Assembly (NCBI GenBank): GCA_028285445.1
Contig: JANQPQ010000050.1
Coordinates: forward strand, 1-64,000
Source of the DNA: Cyclobacteriaceae bacterium
Lineage (GTDB): Bacteria; Bacteroidota; Bacteroidia; Cytophagales; Cyclobacteriaceae
Length of the DNA stretch: 64,000 nucleotides
Reading direction: 5' to 3'
Positions 26,574-34,949 of the stretch are shown here, in pieces; the stretch's first letter is position 1; every line of letters begins with the position of its first letter. The translations under genes and the position numbers were made by a program. The notes below the pieces were generated by a model. That model was not told the origin of the DNA. It saw only the letters and a list, made by a program, of their open reading frames with translations, and made no database searches.

Positions 26574-28205
26574 CTATCCATTCATCGATATTAGGAACTC
26601 ATCATTATTTCTAGTCCCCTTCATTTTCTCTAACAAGAACTCCATTGCTTCTGAGGAAGTCATATCAGCCATAAACTTACGTAGTATCCATACTCTTTGT
26701 AGCTCCTCTTTGTCAATAAGCAGATCTTCTCTTCTGGTACCAGAAGCAGGAACATCAATAGCAGGATAAACCCGCTTGTTAGACAGTTTCCTGTCGAGCT
26801 GTAGTTCCATGTTACCAGTTCCTTTGAATTCTTCAAAGATCACCTCATCCATCTTCGAACCGGTTTCTATCAGCGCTGTGGCAATAATTGTCAGGGAACC
26901 GCCATTTTCAACATTTCTGGCTGCACCAAAAAATCGCTTGGGTTTATGCAGCGCGTTGGCGTCAACACCACCAGAAAGTATCTTTCCCGAAGATGGAACC
27001 ACCGTATTATATGCTCTGGCTAGTCTGGTAATGGAATCGAGTAGTATAACCACATCATGGCCTACCTCAACCATTCTTTTTGCTTTTTCCAATACTATAC
27101 TTGACACCTTTACATGGCGCTCAGCTTGCTCATCAAAAGTTGATGAAATTACTTCAGCCTTTACGCTTCTAGCCATGTCAGTTACCTCTTCAGGCCGTTC
27201 ATCAATCAGCAGTATAATTACAAATACTTCCGGATGGTTTTCAGAAATGGCCTTAGCGATCTCCTGCAATAACACCGTTTTACCGGTTTTCGGTTGGGCC
27301 ACAATCATACCCCTTTGTCCTTTACCTATAGGCGCAAACAAATCAAGAATACGCGTTGAGTAACGGTCCGGCTTGGTACTTAGGTTTAACCGCTCATCTG
27401 GAAATAACGGTGTAAGGTATTCAAATGACACCCGATCTCTGATCTCATCGGCTGTCTTACCATTGATATATTCTACCCGAAGAAGAGCGAAATACTTCTC
27501 TCCCTCCTTTGGAGGCCTAATTTGCCCCTTAACCGTGTCGCCGGTCTTCAACCCAAATAATTTGATCTGGGAAGGAGATACATAAATATCGTCTGGGCTG
27601 GCGAGGTAGTTATAGTCTGAAGACCTTAGGAAGCCATAGCCATCCTGCATAATTTCAAGGACACCTTCATTCTCAATCAGGCCGTCAAACTCCTTAATAT
27701 TGGCATTGAAATTTTTCTTGGGCTTACCCTTCTGAAAATCGTTATCTGATCTATCTCCCCGATCTCTACCTTCACGTCTATCGTTATTCGATTTTTTCTC
27801 TCCACCGTCTTTTTCCCCAGCAGGAGCTTTTTCCTCCTCTGCCGACTCCGGCTTTGAAGCGTCCTCTGGTTGTTCAGCAGTTTTTAGGTCTTCGTCGAAT
27901 GAGGCTAACGACTTATCTAGCTCAAGATTAAAATTCTCAAGAAGGTCATTTGAAGATCCTCCTTCTGCATCTTGTTTCGGACTTTCTTCACTTGCCTCTT
28001 TAGCAGCCTCTTTCTGTTGTTCCTGGATTGGTGCAGCTTCTAATGTTGGCGACTTCATTTGGTCTGGGTTAGAAGCTTGGTAGTCAAGGATTTTGTAAAC
28101 CAAATCCTTCTTAGATAGTTTCTTAAAATTCTTTAAGCCTAGCTCTTCGGCTATTTCCTTCAATTCCGAAAGTAACCTTACGTTAAGGTCTTCAATGGTG
28201 TGCAT
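26574..28205 (-). CDS. rho: Transcription termination factor Rho
   Basis: Hexameric RNA helicase that ends transcription. At 543 residues it is 120 longer than E. coli Rho (419). Order: N-terminal Rho_N helices ([26 protein letters not shown]), a roughly 110-residue acidic, Lys/Arg-rich low-complexity insertion (residues 55-165, with [15 protein letters not shown]), the cold-shock RNA-binding domain ([26 protein letters not shown]), then the ATPase with Walker [14 protein letters not shown], Walker [17 protein letters not shown] and the C-terminal R-loop. Such insertions are normal in Bacteroidota. The message probably has a leader of about 185 bases. Confidence 0.98.
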   Translation of the reverse strand: MHTIEDLNVRLLSELKEIAEELGLKNFKKLSKKDLVYKILDYQASNPDQMKSPTLEAAPIQEQQKEAAKEASEESPKQDAEGGSSNDLLENFNLELDKSLASFDEDLKTAEQPEDASKPESAEEEKAPAGEKDGGEKKSNNDRREGRDRGDRSDNDFQKGKPKKNFNANIKEFDGLIENEGVLEIMQDGYGFLRSSDYNYLASPDDIYVSPSQIKLFGLKTGDTVKGQIRPPKEGEKYFALLRVEYINGKTADEIRDRVSFEYLTPLFPDERLNLSTKPDRYSTRILDLFAPIGKGQRGMIVAQPKTGKTVLLQEIAKAISENHPEVFVIILLIDERPEEVTDMARSVKAEVISSTFDEQAERHVKVSSIVLEKAKRMVEVGHDVVILLDSITRLARAYNTVVPSSGKILSGGVDANALHKPKRFFGAARNVENGGSLTIIATALIETGSKMDEVIFEEFKGTGNMELQLDRKLSNKRVYPAIDVPASGTRREDLLIDKEELQRVWILRKFMADMTSSEAMEFLLEKMKGTRNNDEFLISMNG

Positions 28206-28369
28206 AAAATGTTTTTAAAGTTGACTTTGAAAAGTGGGGTCTAAAATGATGTTGTCTTGTATAATCGGAGTGCCTTTTCGGGACAGCAATTGCGTGACTA
28301 GATAGATTGACTTATGTTACGAAAGATGTCAGTAAATGAATATGAAATAAATGTAACGATCGGACGAGG

Positions 28370-28397
28370 AAGGTCCTAAAATGTCTGCATAGACCTT
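28370..28397 (-). promoter_or_regulatory. Inverted repeats at the start of the rho leader
   Basis: AAGGTC (28370-28375) pairs with GACCTT (28392-28397). Nested alternatives are GTCT/AGAC (28383-28386 with 28391-28394) and GGAC/GTCC (28362-28365 with 28373-28376). The pairings exclude each other. They lie at the 5' end of the predicted rho message. Confidence 0.35.
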
Positions 28398-28398
28398 G

Positions 28399-28430
28399 CA
28401 AGTATAGATTAACATCATTTAATAGTCAAG
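28399..28430 (-). promoter_or_regulatory. Putative Bacteroidota promoter for rho
   Basis: On the minus strand CTTG (28430-28427), 20 bases, then TATACTTG (28406-28399), one mismatch from TTTG-N20-TAnnTTTG. It implies a rho leader of about 185 nucleotides. Confidence 0.5.
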
Positions 28431-28499
28431 GAATACAAACTTTTTCTCCTTCTATGGAACGAATTACATTGGTGTAAGTTCCATCTTCATAAAAAAATA

Positions 28500-28507
28500 T
28501 ATTTTTG
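28500..28507 (+). promoter_or_regulatory. Putative -7 element for serS
   Basis: TATTTTTG matches TAnnTTTG, only 19 bases before the serS ATG, so the leader would be very short. No TTG at the usual -33 spacing. Confidence 0.35.
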
Positions 28508-28526
28508 AGCCCAATTCAGAATCAAA

Positions 28527-29801
28527 ATGTTGGTTGTAAACGATATACGTGAGAATATTCAAAAAGCCGTTTTGGGGCTTGAGAAACGAAACTTGCAAGG
28601 TGTACAGAATTCGCTGGAGCACATTATTGAGTTAGATGATAATCGGAAGAACACCCAAAGTCAACTTGACAACTTGTTGGCCGAGAGTAACGCCATCTCT
28701 AAGAGTATTGGAGCCTTCATGAGGGAAGGAAAGACAGAAGAAGCTGAAAAAGCCAAATCGCAGACCGCGGAGCTAAAGCAAAAGAGTAAATCTCTGGGTG
28801 AGCAGCTCCACCAACTTGAAGCTGATCTTAGGCAACAGCTTTTGGAAATTCCAAACGTTCCTAATGAGAAAGTACCAGCTGGAAAGGGTGAAAACGACAA
28901 CGAAATAATTACAACTGAAGGTGATCCTGTTTCGCTTTACGAGGGAGCCACCGAACATTGGGAACTTATCAAGCAGTATGATATTATTGATTTCGAGTTA
29001 GGAAGTAAGATATCTGGTGCTGGTTTCCCGGTTTATAAGGGCAAGGGCGCCCGATTGCAACGAGGGCTCGTCAATTTCTTTTTAGATGAAGCTACAAAGG
29101 AAGGGTATCATGAAATCCAGCCGCCGATAGTCATTAATGAAGAATCAGGGTACGGAACTGGCCAACTACCAGACAAAGAAGGGCAAATGTACCATGTGCA
29201 AGCAGAGGACTTGTATTTAATACCAACAGCTGAGGTGCCCATCACAAATATGTTCCGTGATGTAATTGTTTCGGAAGAGGAACTACCACTGAAGAAAGTT
29301 GGCTACACCCCTTGCTTCAGGCGAGAAGCAGGAAGCTGGGGCGCTCATGTTCGTGGCCTGAATCGACTGCATCAATTCGACAAGGTGGAGATTGTGCAAA
29401 TTCAGCACCCTGAAAAATCATACCAAGCATTAGATGAAATGTGTAAATATGTTACGGGGTTGCTATCAAAGTTGGGATTACATTATCGCATACTGAACCT
29501 TTGTGGTGGTGACCTGGGGTTTACATCTGCGCAAACGTTTGATATGGAAGTGTTCTCCGCCGCCCAAGGCAAATGGCTGGAGGTAAGCTCCGTAAGTAAT
29601 TTCGAAACTTATCAGAGTAATCGTTTGAAGCTGAGATATAGGGATTCTGACAGGAAAACGCACTTAACGCATACGCTAAATGGTAGTGCTTTGGCGTTAC
29701 CTAGAATTGTGGCCGCTTTGCTTGAAAATAATCAAACCAAGGATGGAATTGTAATGCCGGAGATATTGCAGCCTTACCTGGGCTTTGATATCATCTCATA
29801 G
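28527..29801 (+). CDS. serS: Serine--tRNA ligase
   Basis: Class II aminoacyl-tRNA synthetase. The 424-residue protein has the N-terminal tRNA-binding coiled coil (about 25-105), then the catalytic domain with motif 2 CFRREAGSWGAHVRGLNRLHQFDKVE and motif 3 THTLNGSALALPRIVAALLEN. The IPTAEVPITN segment that binds serine is also intact. The ATG at 28527 gives MLVVNDIRENIQKAV. It is divergent from rho and followed by a small hairpin and an unrelated regulatory gene. Confidence 0.98.
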   Translation: MLVVNDIRENIQKAVLGLEKRNLQGVQNSLEHIIELDDNRKNTQSQLDNLLAESNAISKSIGAFMREGKTEEAEKAKSQTAELKQKSKSLGEQLHQLEADLRQQLLEIPNVPNEKVPAGKGENDNEIITTEGDPVSLYEGATEHWELIKQYDIIDFELGSKISGAGFPVYKGKGARLQRGLVNFFLDEATKEGYHEIQPPIVINEESGYGTGQLPDKEGQMYHVQAEDLYLIPTAEVPITNMFRDVIVSEEELPLKKVGYTPCFRREAGSWGAHVRGLNRLHQFDKVEIVQIQHPEKSYQALDEMCKYVTGLLSKLGLHYRILNLCGGDLGFTSAQTFDMEVFSAAQGKWLEVSSVSNFETYQSNRLKLRYRDSDRKTHLTHTLNGSALALPRIVAALLENNQTKDGIVMPEILQPYLGFDIIS

Positions 29802-29832
29802 TTAGCTAGTACATACCAATTTTGATACATTA

Positions 29833-29849
29833 CTCCCAAAGGATGGGAG
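29833..29849. other. Hairpin after serS
   Basis: CTCCCA (29833-29838) and TGGGAG (29844-29849) form a 6-bp stem with a 5-base loop 31 bases after the serS stop. There is no following T-run, so an intrinsic terminator is doubtful. Confidence 0.35.
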
Positions 29850-29880
29850 GTAAGTCAGGCCAATCCCAACCCAGCAACAA

Positions 29881-29888
29881 TACATTTG
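29881..29888 (+). promoter_or_regulatory. Putative -7 element for the TPR-HTH gene
   Basis: TACATTTG matches TAnnTTTG exactly, 23 bases before the ATG at 29912. No -33 TTG at the usual distance. Confidence 0.4.
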
Positions 29889-29911
29889 TCGTGAGGTGAA
29901 AATCAAATTTC

Positions 29912-31663
29912 ATGACAAAGTACATCCAACTCCCTTGGTTCCTTCTGCTGATAGCCATCGTTAGCGGTCATGCTCAACAATCAAAAATTGACAGCTTAAG
30001 ACACCTAGTTAAGGATACTAAAGATACCGCTGAAGTAAACCTGTATATCTCCTTGTCGTGGCAGTATAGCCAACTTAACCCTGACTCCGCAGAATGGTTT
30101 GCCATGCAGGCATTCACCCTCTCAGATAGTTTGAACTTTACAAAAGGAAAGGCGAGGGCACTTAGCAATCTCGGATCTGCAATGAGAGCACGAGGGCAAC
30201 TACGCTTTGCACTCGACACATATCTACAGGCCCTATCCACGTGGGGTGAGGTGGAAGATCAATCCCTCAAAAGAATTGCAGGCCTTAATCACAACATTGC
30301 AAACGTGTATTTTGACTTTGGAGAATATAATAAGGCGTTGGAATACAGATATGAAGCATTGACAATATTTGAGAGTATCAAAGATGGGTTGGGAATTGCA
30401 CACGCACTCACGGCTGTGGGGGTAACATTCCACTACCAATCAGCTTACGACCGGGCTATAACCCATTACATGCGATCGCTTGCTATCTATGAGAACCTGG
30501 GCAACATAGAAATGGTTACAATTGCCATTAGCAATATTGCTGAGGCATATTCAGATTCACAACAATTTGATAGTGCCCTCTTCTTTCATACTAAGGCTCT
30601 AAGCATTGCTCTAGATCAGAAACATCTTCGCAACGAGGCCACTATTCGTAGCGAAATGGGCAAAACCTTACTCCAGTTGGGAGAGCTAAGTGAAGCTAAC
30701 AAGCAACTGATGTTGGCGCTTGATTTGAACGAATCGGTGGAGAACGGAGTTGGCACGGCCAACAATCTTCTCTATTTGGCACAATGTGATTTTACGGCAG
30801 GAGATCTCAACCAATCTTTAGAGAGATTGGACCAGGCAATGGCATATTATAGGGAAGAAAACCTTCGACCGCTTATGGTTGAGGCTTATCTCTTGTCTTC
30901 TCAACTTTATTCGGCGAGGGGAGAGTTCGCCTTGGCTAATAAGTATCGCAGGCTTTTCCAAAACCTTTACGACAGCCTGCAACAAGTGGAAATAAAACGG
31001 TATATGTTGCGAACTCAAGCCCTGTATGAACGTGCCAAGAAGGAGGAAGAACTGGCGGTAACAGTTAAGGAAAATGAAAAACTGAAAGGGCTTAAGGCTG
31101 ATGCAGAATTTCATCAAACCATAGCTGTGATTTGCACCTTAGTGATCGCTATCTTTGTTGTACTTCTCTATACTTCATTCTCCTACCGATCAAAAGTTAA
31201 AAGTGCAGAAAATGATAGGCTGCAGGCACAGGTAGATTTCAAGAACCGGGAGCTTACTGCCAGTGCACTCTATCTCAGCACCAAAAATTCTTTGCTGACA
31301 TCAATAAAAACCGAACTGGGAAAGGAAACAAAGCACCTGCAAGAAGAACTGAGGCTAACGCTAAACAAGATCACGAAGTTTATTGACGAGAATCTTAGTG
31401 GAGACAAGGATTGGGAAAAAATGAAATTCCATTTCGAGCAAGTCCATCCGAAGTTCTTCGGGAGTCTAAAAAAGAGATTTCCTGGCCTTACACAAAACGA
31501 ACTGAAGCACTGCGCTTATATACGAATTAATCTAAGTACCAAAGAGGTGGCCAGGCTCCTAAATGTCACTAACAAGAGTGTGCAAATATCAAGATATAGA
31601 TTAAAGAAGAAGCTATTGCTCAGCGAAAAGGACTCCCTTTCTGAATTTATATCAATGGTGTAG
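29912..31663 (+). CDS. TPR-repeat membrane protein with C-terminal LuxR-like helix-turn-helix
   Basis: A 583-residue protein of a layout common in Bacteroidota. A signal peptide or anchor (IQLPWFLLLIAIVSGHAQ) is followed by about six TPR repeats (residues 40-340; for example KARALSNLGSAMRARGQLRFALDTY and NHNIANVYFDFGEYNKALEYRYEAL), a membrane helix near 403-425 (AVICTLVIAIFVVLLYTSF), a coiled coil, and a C-terminal HTH (LTQNELKHCAYIRINLSTKEVARLLNVTNKSVQISRYRLKKKL). It would sense a periplasmic signal and act on DNA from the membrane. The target is unknown. Confidence 0.88.
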   Translation: MTKYIQLPWFLLLIAIVSGHAQQSKIDSLRHLVKDTKDTAEVNLYISLSWQYSQLNPDSAEWFAMQAFTLSDSLNFTKGKARALSNLGSAMRARGQLRFALDTYLQALSTWGEVEDQSLKRIAGLNHNIANVYFDFGEYNKALEYRYEALTIFESIKDGLGIAHALTAVGVTFHYQSAYDRAITHYMRSLAIYENLGNIEMVTIAISNIAEAYSDSQQFDSALFFHTKALSIALDQKHLRNEATIRSEMGKTLLQLGELSEANKQLMLALDLNESVENGVGTANNLLYLAQCDFTAGDLNQSLERLDQAMAYYREENLRPLMVEAYLLSSQLYSARGEFALANKYRRLFQNLYDSLQQVEIKRYMLRTQALYERAKKEEELAVTVKENEKLKGLKADAEFHQTIAVICTLVIAIFVVLLYTSFSYRSKVKSAENDRLQAQVDFKNRELTASALYLSTKNSLLTSIKTELGKETKHLQEELRLTLNKITKFIDENLSGDKDWEKMKFHFEQVHPKFFGSLKKRFPGLTQNELKHCAYIRINLSTKEVARLLNVTNKSVQISRYRLKKKLLLSEKDSLSEFISMV

Positions 31664-31728
31664 CACGCCTTGTTCTTACTTATTCACCTGTGTTGGGCCA
31701 AACAAACTGGCCACTCATACCAACTCCA

Positions 31729-31759
31729 TTGGCTTTGTGGTGCTTTCTTTCTAATTTTC
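31729..31759 (+). promoter_or_regulatory. Putative promoter for the prolyl oligopeptidase gene
   Basis: TTG (31729-31731), 20 bases, then TAATTTTC (31752-31759), one mismatch from TAnnTTTG. It lies 32 bases before the ATG. Confidence 0.35.
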
Positions 31760-31790
31760 TCAGCTATATAGCGAAGTAACTTAATTCATT

Positions 31791-33941
31791 ATGAAAAGAA
31801 TATTCCCTTTAATACTGGTAGGCCTAGTGTTAGCGCTTGGCGCGTGTTCCGTAGAAAGCCCACAAGCCGATTCGGCTTTCTCATATCCGGAGACTGAAAA
31901 GGTTGAGTATAGCGATACCTATTTCGGAAAAGAAGTTCCTGATCCTTATCGATGGCTGGAGGATGACAACTCCGAAAAAACCGCTGACTGGGTGTCGAGG
32001 CAAAATGACCTGACCTTCAATTATTTAGAGAAAATTCCGTTCCGTGACCAGGTTAGGTCTCGGTTAGAGGAGCTACAAAACTATGAAAGGGTCTCTGCAC
32101 CGTTTAAGGAAGGCAATTACTACTATTACTTCAAAAACGATGGCCTTCAAAATCAAAGCGTGCTTTACCGTAAAACAGACCTGAGCGGTGATGCTGAGGT
32201 ATTCCTGGATCCTAATGCGCTATCAGATGACGGAACCGTCTCCTTGTCAGCGCGGAGTTTCTCCAATGACGGTAAGTACTTTGCCTACTCGATTTCTGTA
32301 TCCGGATCAGATTGGCGAGAGATTTATGTTATGGATACAGAATCCAAAGAGAAACTCAGCGACAAGGTGGAATGGGCCAAATTCACCGGCATCTCCTGGA
32401 AAGGCAACGGTTTCTATTACCAGAGATTTGCTAAACCAGCAGAAGGCGATGAGTTGAAATCAACCAATACTTTTGGCAAGATTTATTACCACCAGGTCGG
32501 TACGGATCAAGCTCATGATCAATTGATCTACGAGAATCCGGATGATCCGGAAAATCGGTTTGGAGCCCAAGTAACTAATGATGAGCGCTTTTTGGTTATT
32601 TATTCATACCGGAGCACAAGCGGGAACGCACTCTACATTAAAGACCTTAACGCACCACAATCTGAATTTGTACCAATAGTAACAAATGTTGATAACGACC
32701 ACAGTGTAATTGGAAATGAAGGTACTACTCTGTTGATAGAAACAAATCTAGATGCACCAAACAACCGGATAGTGAAAGCTGATTTCAGCAGCCCGACCCC
32801 TGATAATTGGACTGATATTATACCGGAAATTGACAATGTGCTGAATGCATCTATGGCCGGCGGTAAAATTTTCGCCCAGTACCTTATCGATGCAAAAACA
32901 GCCGTAAGACAATATGATAAAGAAGGCAATCTTGAAAGAGTTTTGGATCTGCCGGGAATTGGTACTGCCTTTGGATTCAACGGTAACGAGGGCGATAAGG
33001 AGCTGTTTTATAGCTTCTCTTCATTCACCATACCTACTAGCATATATAACTACAATATAGAGAGCGGCAATTCAGAGCTTTATAAAAGCCCCAAGGTCGA
33101 TTTCAATCCTGACGACTATGAGACGAAACAGATCTTTTATGAAAGTAAAGATGGCACCAAAGTTCCCATGTTTATCGTGCATAAAAAGGGAATTGAACTT
33201 GATGGTAACAACCCTACCTGGCTCTATTCTTATGGAGGCTTTAATATCAGCCTCAAACCTGGATTTAGCGCCGCAAGGATTGTGTGGTTAGAAAACGGTG
33301 GGATTTATGCCCAACCGAATATTAGAGGCGGTGGCGAATATGGTGAAAAGTGGCACAAGGCTGGCACAAAAACCCAGAAGCAGAATGTATTCGATGATTT
33401 CATAGCTGCCGGTGATTACCTGATAGCAAATAAGTATACCTCCAGTAAGTATCTGGCAGTAAGCGGTGGATCTAATGGCGGTCTACTGGTTGGAGCCACA
33501 ATCAATCAGCGGCCAGATCTAGCCAAGGTAGCATTCCCTGCCGTGGGTGTAATGGATATGCTACGTTACCAGCATTTTACAATTGGGCGGGCGTGGGCTG
33601 CTGATTATGGCACCTCTGAAGATTCTGAGGAAATGTTCAACTACCTAATTGGCTATTCGCCACTACATAATATAAGATCAGATGTTGAATACCCCGCAGT
33701 GATGGTTACCACTGCCGATCATGACGATAGGGTGGTGCCAGCCCATTCATTCAAATATGCGTCCACCTTGCAGGATAACGCTGGATGGGGCACAAATCCA
33801 TTGCTAATTAGAATTGAAACTAAAGCCGGCCACGGTGGGGGCATGCCAACATCAAAACGCATTGAGCTAAACGCAGACCGGTATGCTTTTGCATGGTATA
33901 ATATGGGCATTGTGCCCGACCTTGCTAAAGAACGACTGTAA
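31791..33941 (+). CDS. Prolyl oligopeptidase family (S9A) lipoprotein
   Basis: A 716-residue exported serine peptidase that would cut after proline in short peptides. The signal ends in lipobox ALGAC (Cys19). The N-terminal part starts the S9A domain (YSDTYFGKEVPDPYRWLEDDNSEKTADWVSRQNDLT), followed by a seven-bladed beta-propeller (about 75-420) and an alpha/beta-hydrolase domain. The triad is Ser561 in SGGSNGG, Asp in ADHDDRVVP and His in KAGHGGG. RGGGEYGEKWHKAG is also typical. As a lipoprotein it is likely periplasmic, outer-membrane anchored. A strong terminator follows the gene. Confidence 0.95.
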   Translation: MKRIFPLILVGLVLALGACSVESPQADSAFSYPETEKVEYSDTYFGKEVPDPYRWLEDDNSEKTADWVSRQNDLTFNYLEKIPFRDQVRSRLEELQNYERVSAPFKEGNYYYYFKNDGLQNQSVLYRKTDLSGDAEVFLDPNALSDDGTVSLSARSFSNDGKYFAYSISVSGSDWREIYVMDTESKEKLSDKVEWAKFTGISWKGNGFYYQRFAKPAEGDELKSTNTFGKIYYHQVGTDQAHDQLIYENPDDPENRFGAQVTNDERFLVIYSYRSTSGNALYIKDLNAPQSEFVPIVTNVDNDHSVIGNEGTTLLIETNLDAPNNRIVKADFSSPTPDNWTDIIPEIDNVLNASMAGGKIFAQYLIDAKTAVRQYDKEGNLERVLDLPGIGTAFGFNGNEGDKELFYSFSSFTIPTSIYNYNIESGNSELYKSPKVDFNPDDYETKQIFYESKDGTKVPMFIVHKKGIELDGNNPTWLYSYGGFNISLKPGFSAARIVWLENGGIYAQPNIRGGGEYGEKWHKAGTKTQKQNVFDDFIAAGDYLIANKYTSSKYLAVSGGSNGGLLVGATINQRPDLAKVAFPAVGVMDMLRYQHFTIGRAWAADYGTSEDSEEMFNYLIGYSPLHNIRSDVEYPAVMVTTADHDDRVVPAHSFKYASTLQDNAGWGTNPLLIRIETKAGHGGGMPTSKRIELNADRYAFAWYNMGIVPDLAKERL

Positions 33942-33961
33942 AACGTCTCCTAATCAAATTG

Positions 33962-33996
33962 GTCGGGGTTAGGCAATCTGATCCCGACTTTTTTTT
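33962..33996 (+). terminator. Intrinsic terminator of the S9A peptidase gene
   Basis: GTCGGG (33962-33967) pairs with CCCGAC (33983-33988), followed by eight T (33989-33996), 20 bases after the stop codon. The loop of 15 bases can pair further in part. Confidence 0.8.
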
Positions 33997-34016
33997 GCAC
34001 CAGATGAAAATTCAAG

Positions 34017-34466
34017 ATGAAAATTAGAAAAGGTACGATACAAGATTTACCCGAAGCCTTGAAATTGATAATGGAACTGGCAGAGTATGAGCAGGGACTG
34101 GACCAGGTGACGAATTCAATTGACAAAATGAAGGAAGACGGCTTTGGTGAGGATCCGATATTTGAATTTCTGGTGGCGGAAAACAATAAAGACGTCGTTG
34201 GTCTGGCGCTGTTTTACCCTAAATACTCAACTTGGAAAGGGCGACAATTACACCTCGAAGACATTATCGTCACCGCCAGCTATAGAGGTAAAGGTATAGG
34301 CAAACTTTTATTTGAATCGCTGTTGGAAGAAGCTGAATTGAGAAAGCTGCAAATTGTAAGTTGGCAGGTACTTGACTGGAATGAACCAGCCATAAACTTC
34401 TACAAAAAATATCCAACGCAGTTTGACAACAGCTGGATAAATTGTTCGCTAAGAGTGAATGAATAG
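34017..34466 (+). CDS. GNAT family N-acetyltransferase
   Basis: A 149-residue acetyl-CoA-dependent transferase, of the spermidine/spermine-acetyltransferase-like branch by resemblance. Visible are the N-terminal MKIRKGTIQDLPEALKLIMELAEYE, VGLALFYPKYSTWKGRQLHLEDIIVTASYRGKGIGKLLFESL (motif A with Q/RxxGxG/A as RGKGIG) and WQVLDWNEPAINFYKKYP (motif B). The substrate is not identifiable. A seven-codon minigene (ATG at 34004) with a duplicated start sequence overlaps its beginning. Confidence 0.88.
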   Translation: MKIRKGTIQDLPEALKLIMELAEYEQGLDQVTNSIDKMKEDGFGEDPIFEFLVAENNKDVVGLALFYPKYSTWKGRQLHLEDIIVTASYRGKGIGKLLFESLLEEAELRKLQIVSWQVLDWNEPAINFYKKYPTQFDNSWINCSLRVNE

Positions 34467-34479
34467 CAAGGCTTCGAAC

Positions 34480-34782
34480 TTATAGTATTTGCTGAAGCAG
34501 TGTACGGAATGCTACATGCTTATTTCGGTACCGCTCGTTGTGGTGTTCTATTAGGGCAGGAGCAAATTCAAGAAGATACTTTTCAACCAGACCAACATTT
34601 TCGGCAAAATACTGTACTGAGTACGAAACATTTTCTGTTTCCTCGGAAAGCACCTTGAAGATCTTATACTCCACGAACATATTGGTATCCATTACAGCAG
34701 GGATATGTTCCTCTAACATCCAAGTCAGCCATTCGTGTTCTACGTCTCTATCAATGCCCACGGTGACGTTGTATAATACCAT
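34480..34782 (-). CDS. DUF4286 family protein
   Basis: A 100-residue protein. I start it at the ATG at 34782 (MVLYNVTVGIDRDVEHEWLTWM), which matches the family start; an earlier ATG at 34863 would add 27 residues of unrelated sequence. The motifs EEHIPAVMDT, SYSVQYFAEN and RNKHVAFRTLL are those I associate with DUF4286, a Bacteroidota protein of unknown function with an IPR-like ferredoxin fold feel. It is convergent with the GNAT gene, 13 bases apart. Confidence 0.85.
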   Translation of the reverse strand: MVLYNVTVGIDRDVEHEWLTWMLEEHIPAVMDTNMFVEYKIFKVLSEETENVSYSVQYFAENVGLVEKYLLEFAPALIEHHNERYRNKHVAFRTLLQQIL

Positions 34783-34898
34783 TGTATCCTGTAGCCAGTT
34801 AGTTGCAACTCTCATTGCAAAAGTAGAAAGAGGAAGATAAGGAACAAGCTCTTTTTCTACCAAAAGGGATCTCTCATGTAATGAATAAAGGTGAATTG

Positions 34899-34949
34899 TT
34901 ATATATATAATTATTTATATATTATTTTTGATTTTTTTTATTTTTTGTT
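34899..34949 (+). other. A/T-rich leader of the PKD-repeat gene
   Basis: In 34901-34949 only two of 49 bases are G or C. TATTTTTG at 34923-34930 matches TAnnTTTG and would give a leader of about 13 bases to the TTG start. It resembles the leader of the other T9SS gene at 22231-22323. Confidence 0.55.

Larger units (their letters stand above)
28206..28526. other. Divergent rho-serS intergenic region (321 bases)
   Basis: The only gap over 300 bases. It holds the candidate rho promoter (28399-28430), a rho leader of about 185 bases with inverted repeats, and the serS -7 element at 28500. Short frames of 17-18 codons exist on the plus strand (for example near 28328) but nothing supports them as genes. 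Confidence 0.6.

Noticed and set aside
26776-27363. 195-codon open frame on the plus strand
   Set aside because: It is antisense to the core of rho and shows no signal, domain or start context; it is a shadow of rho codon use.
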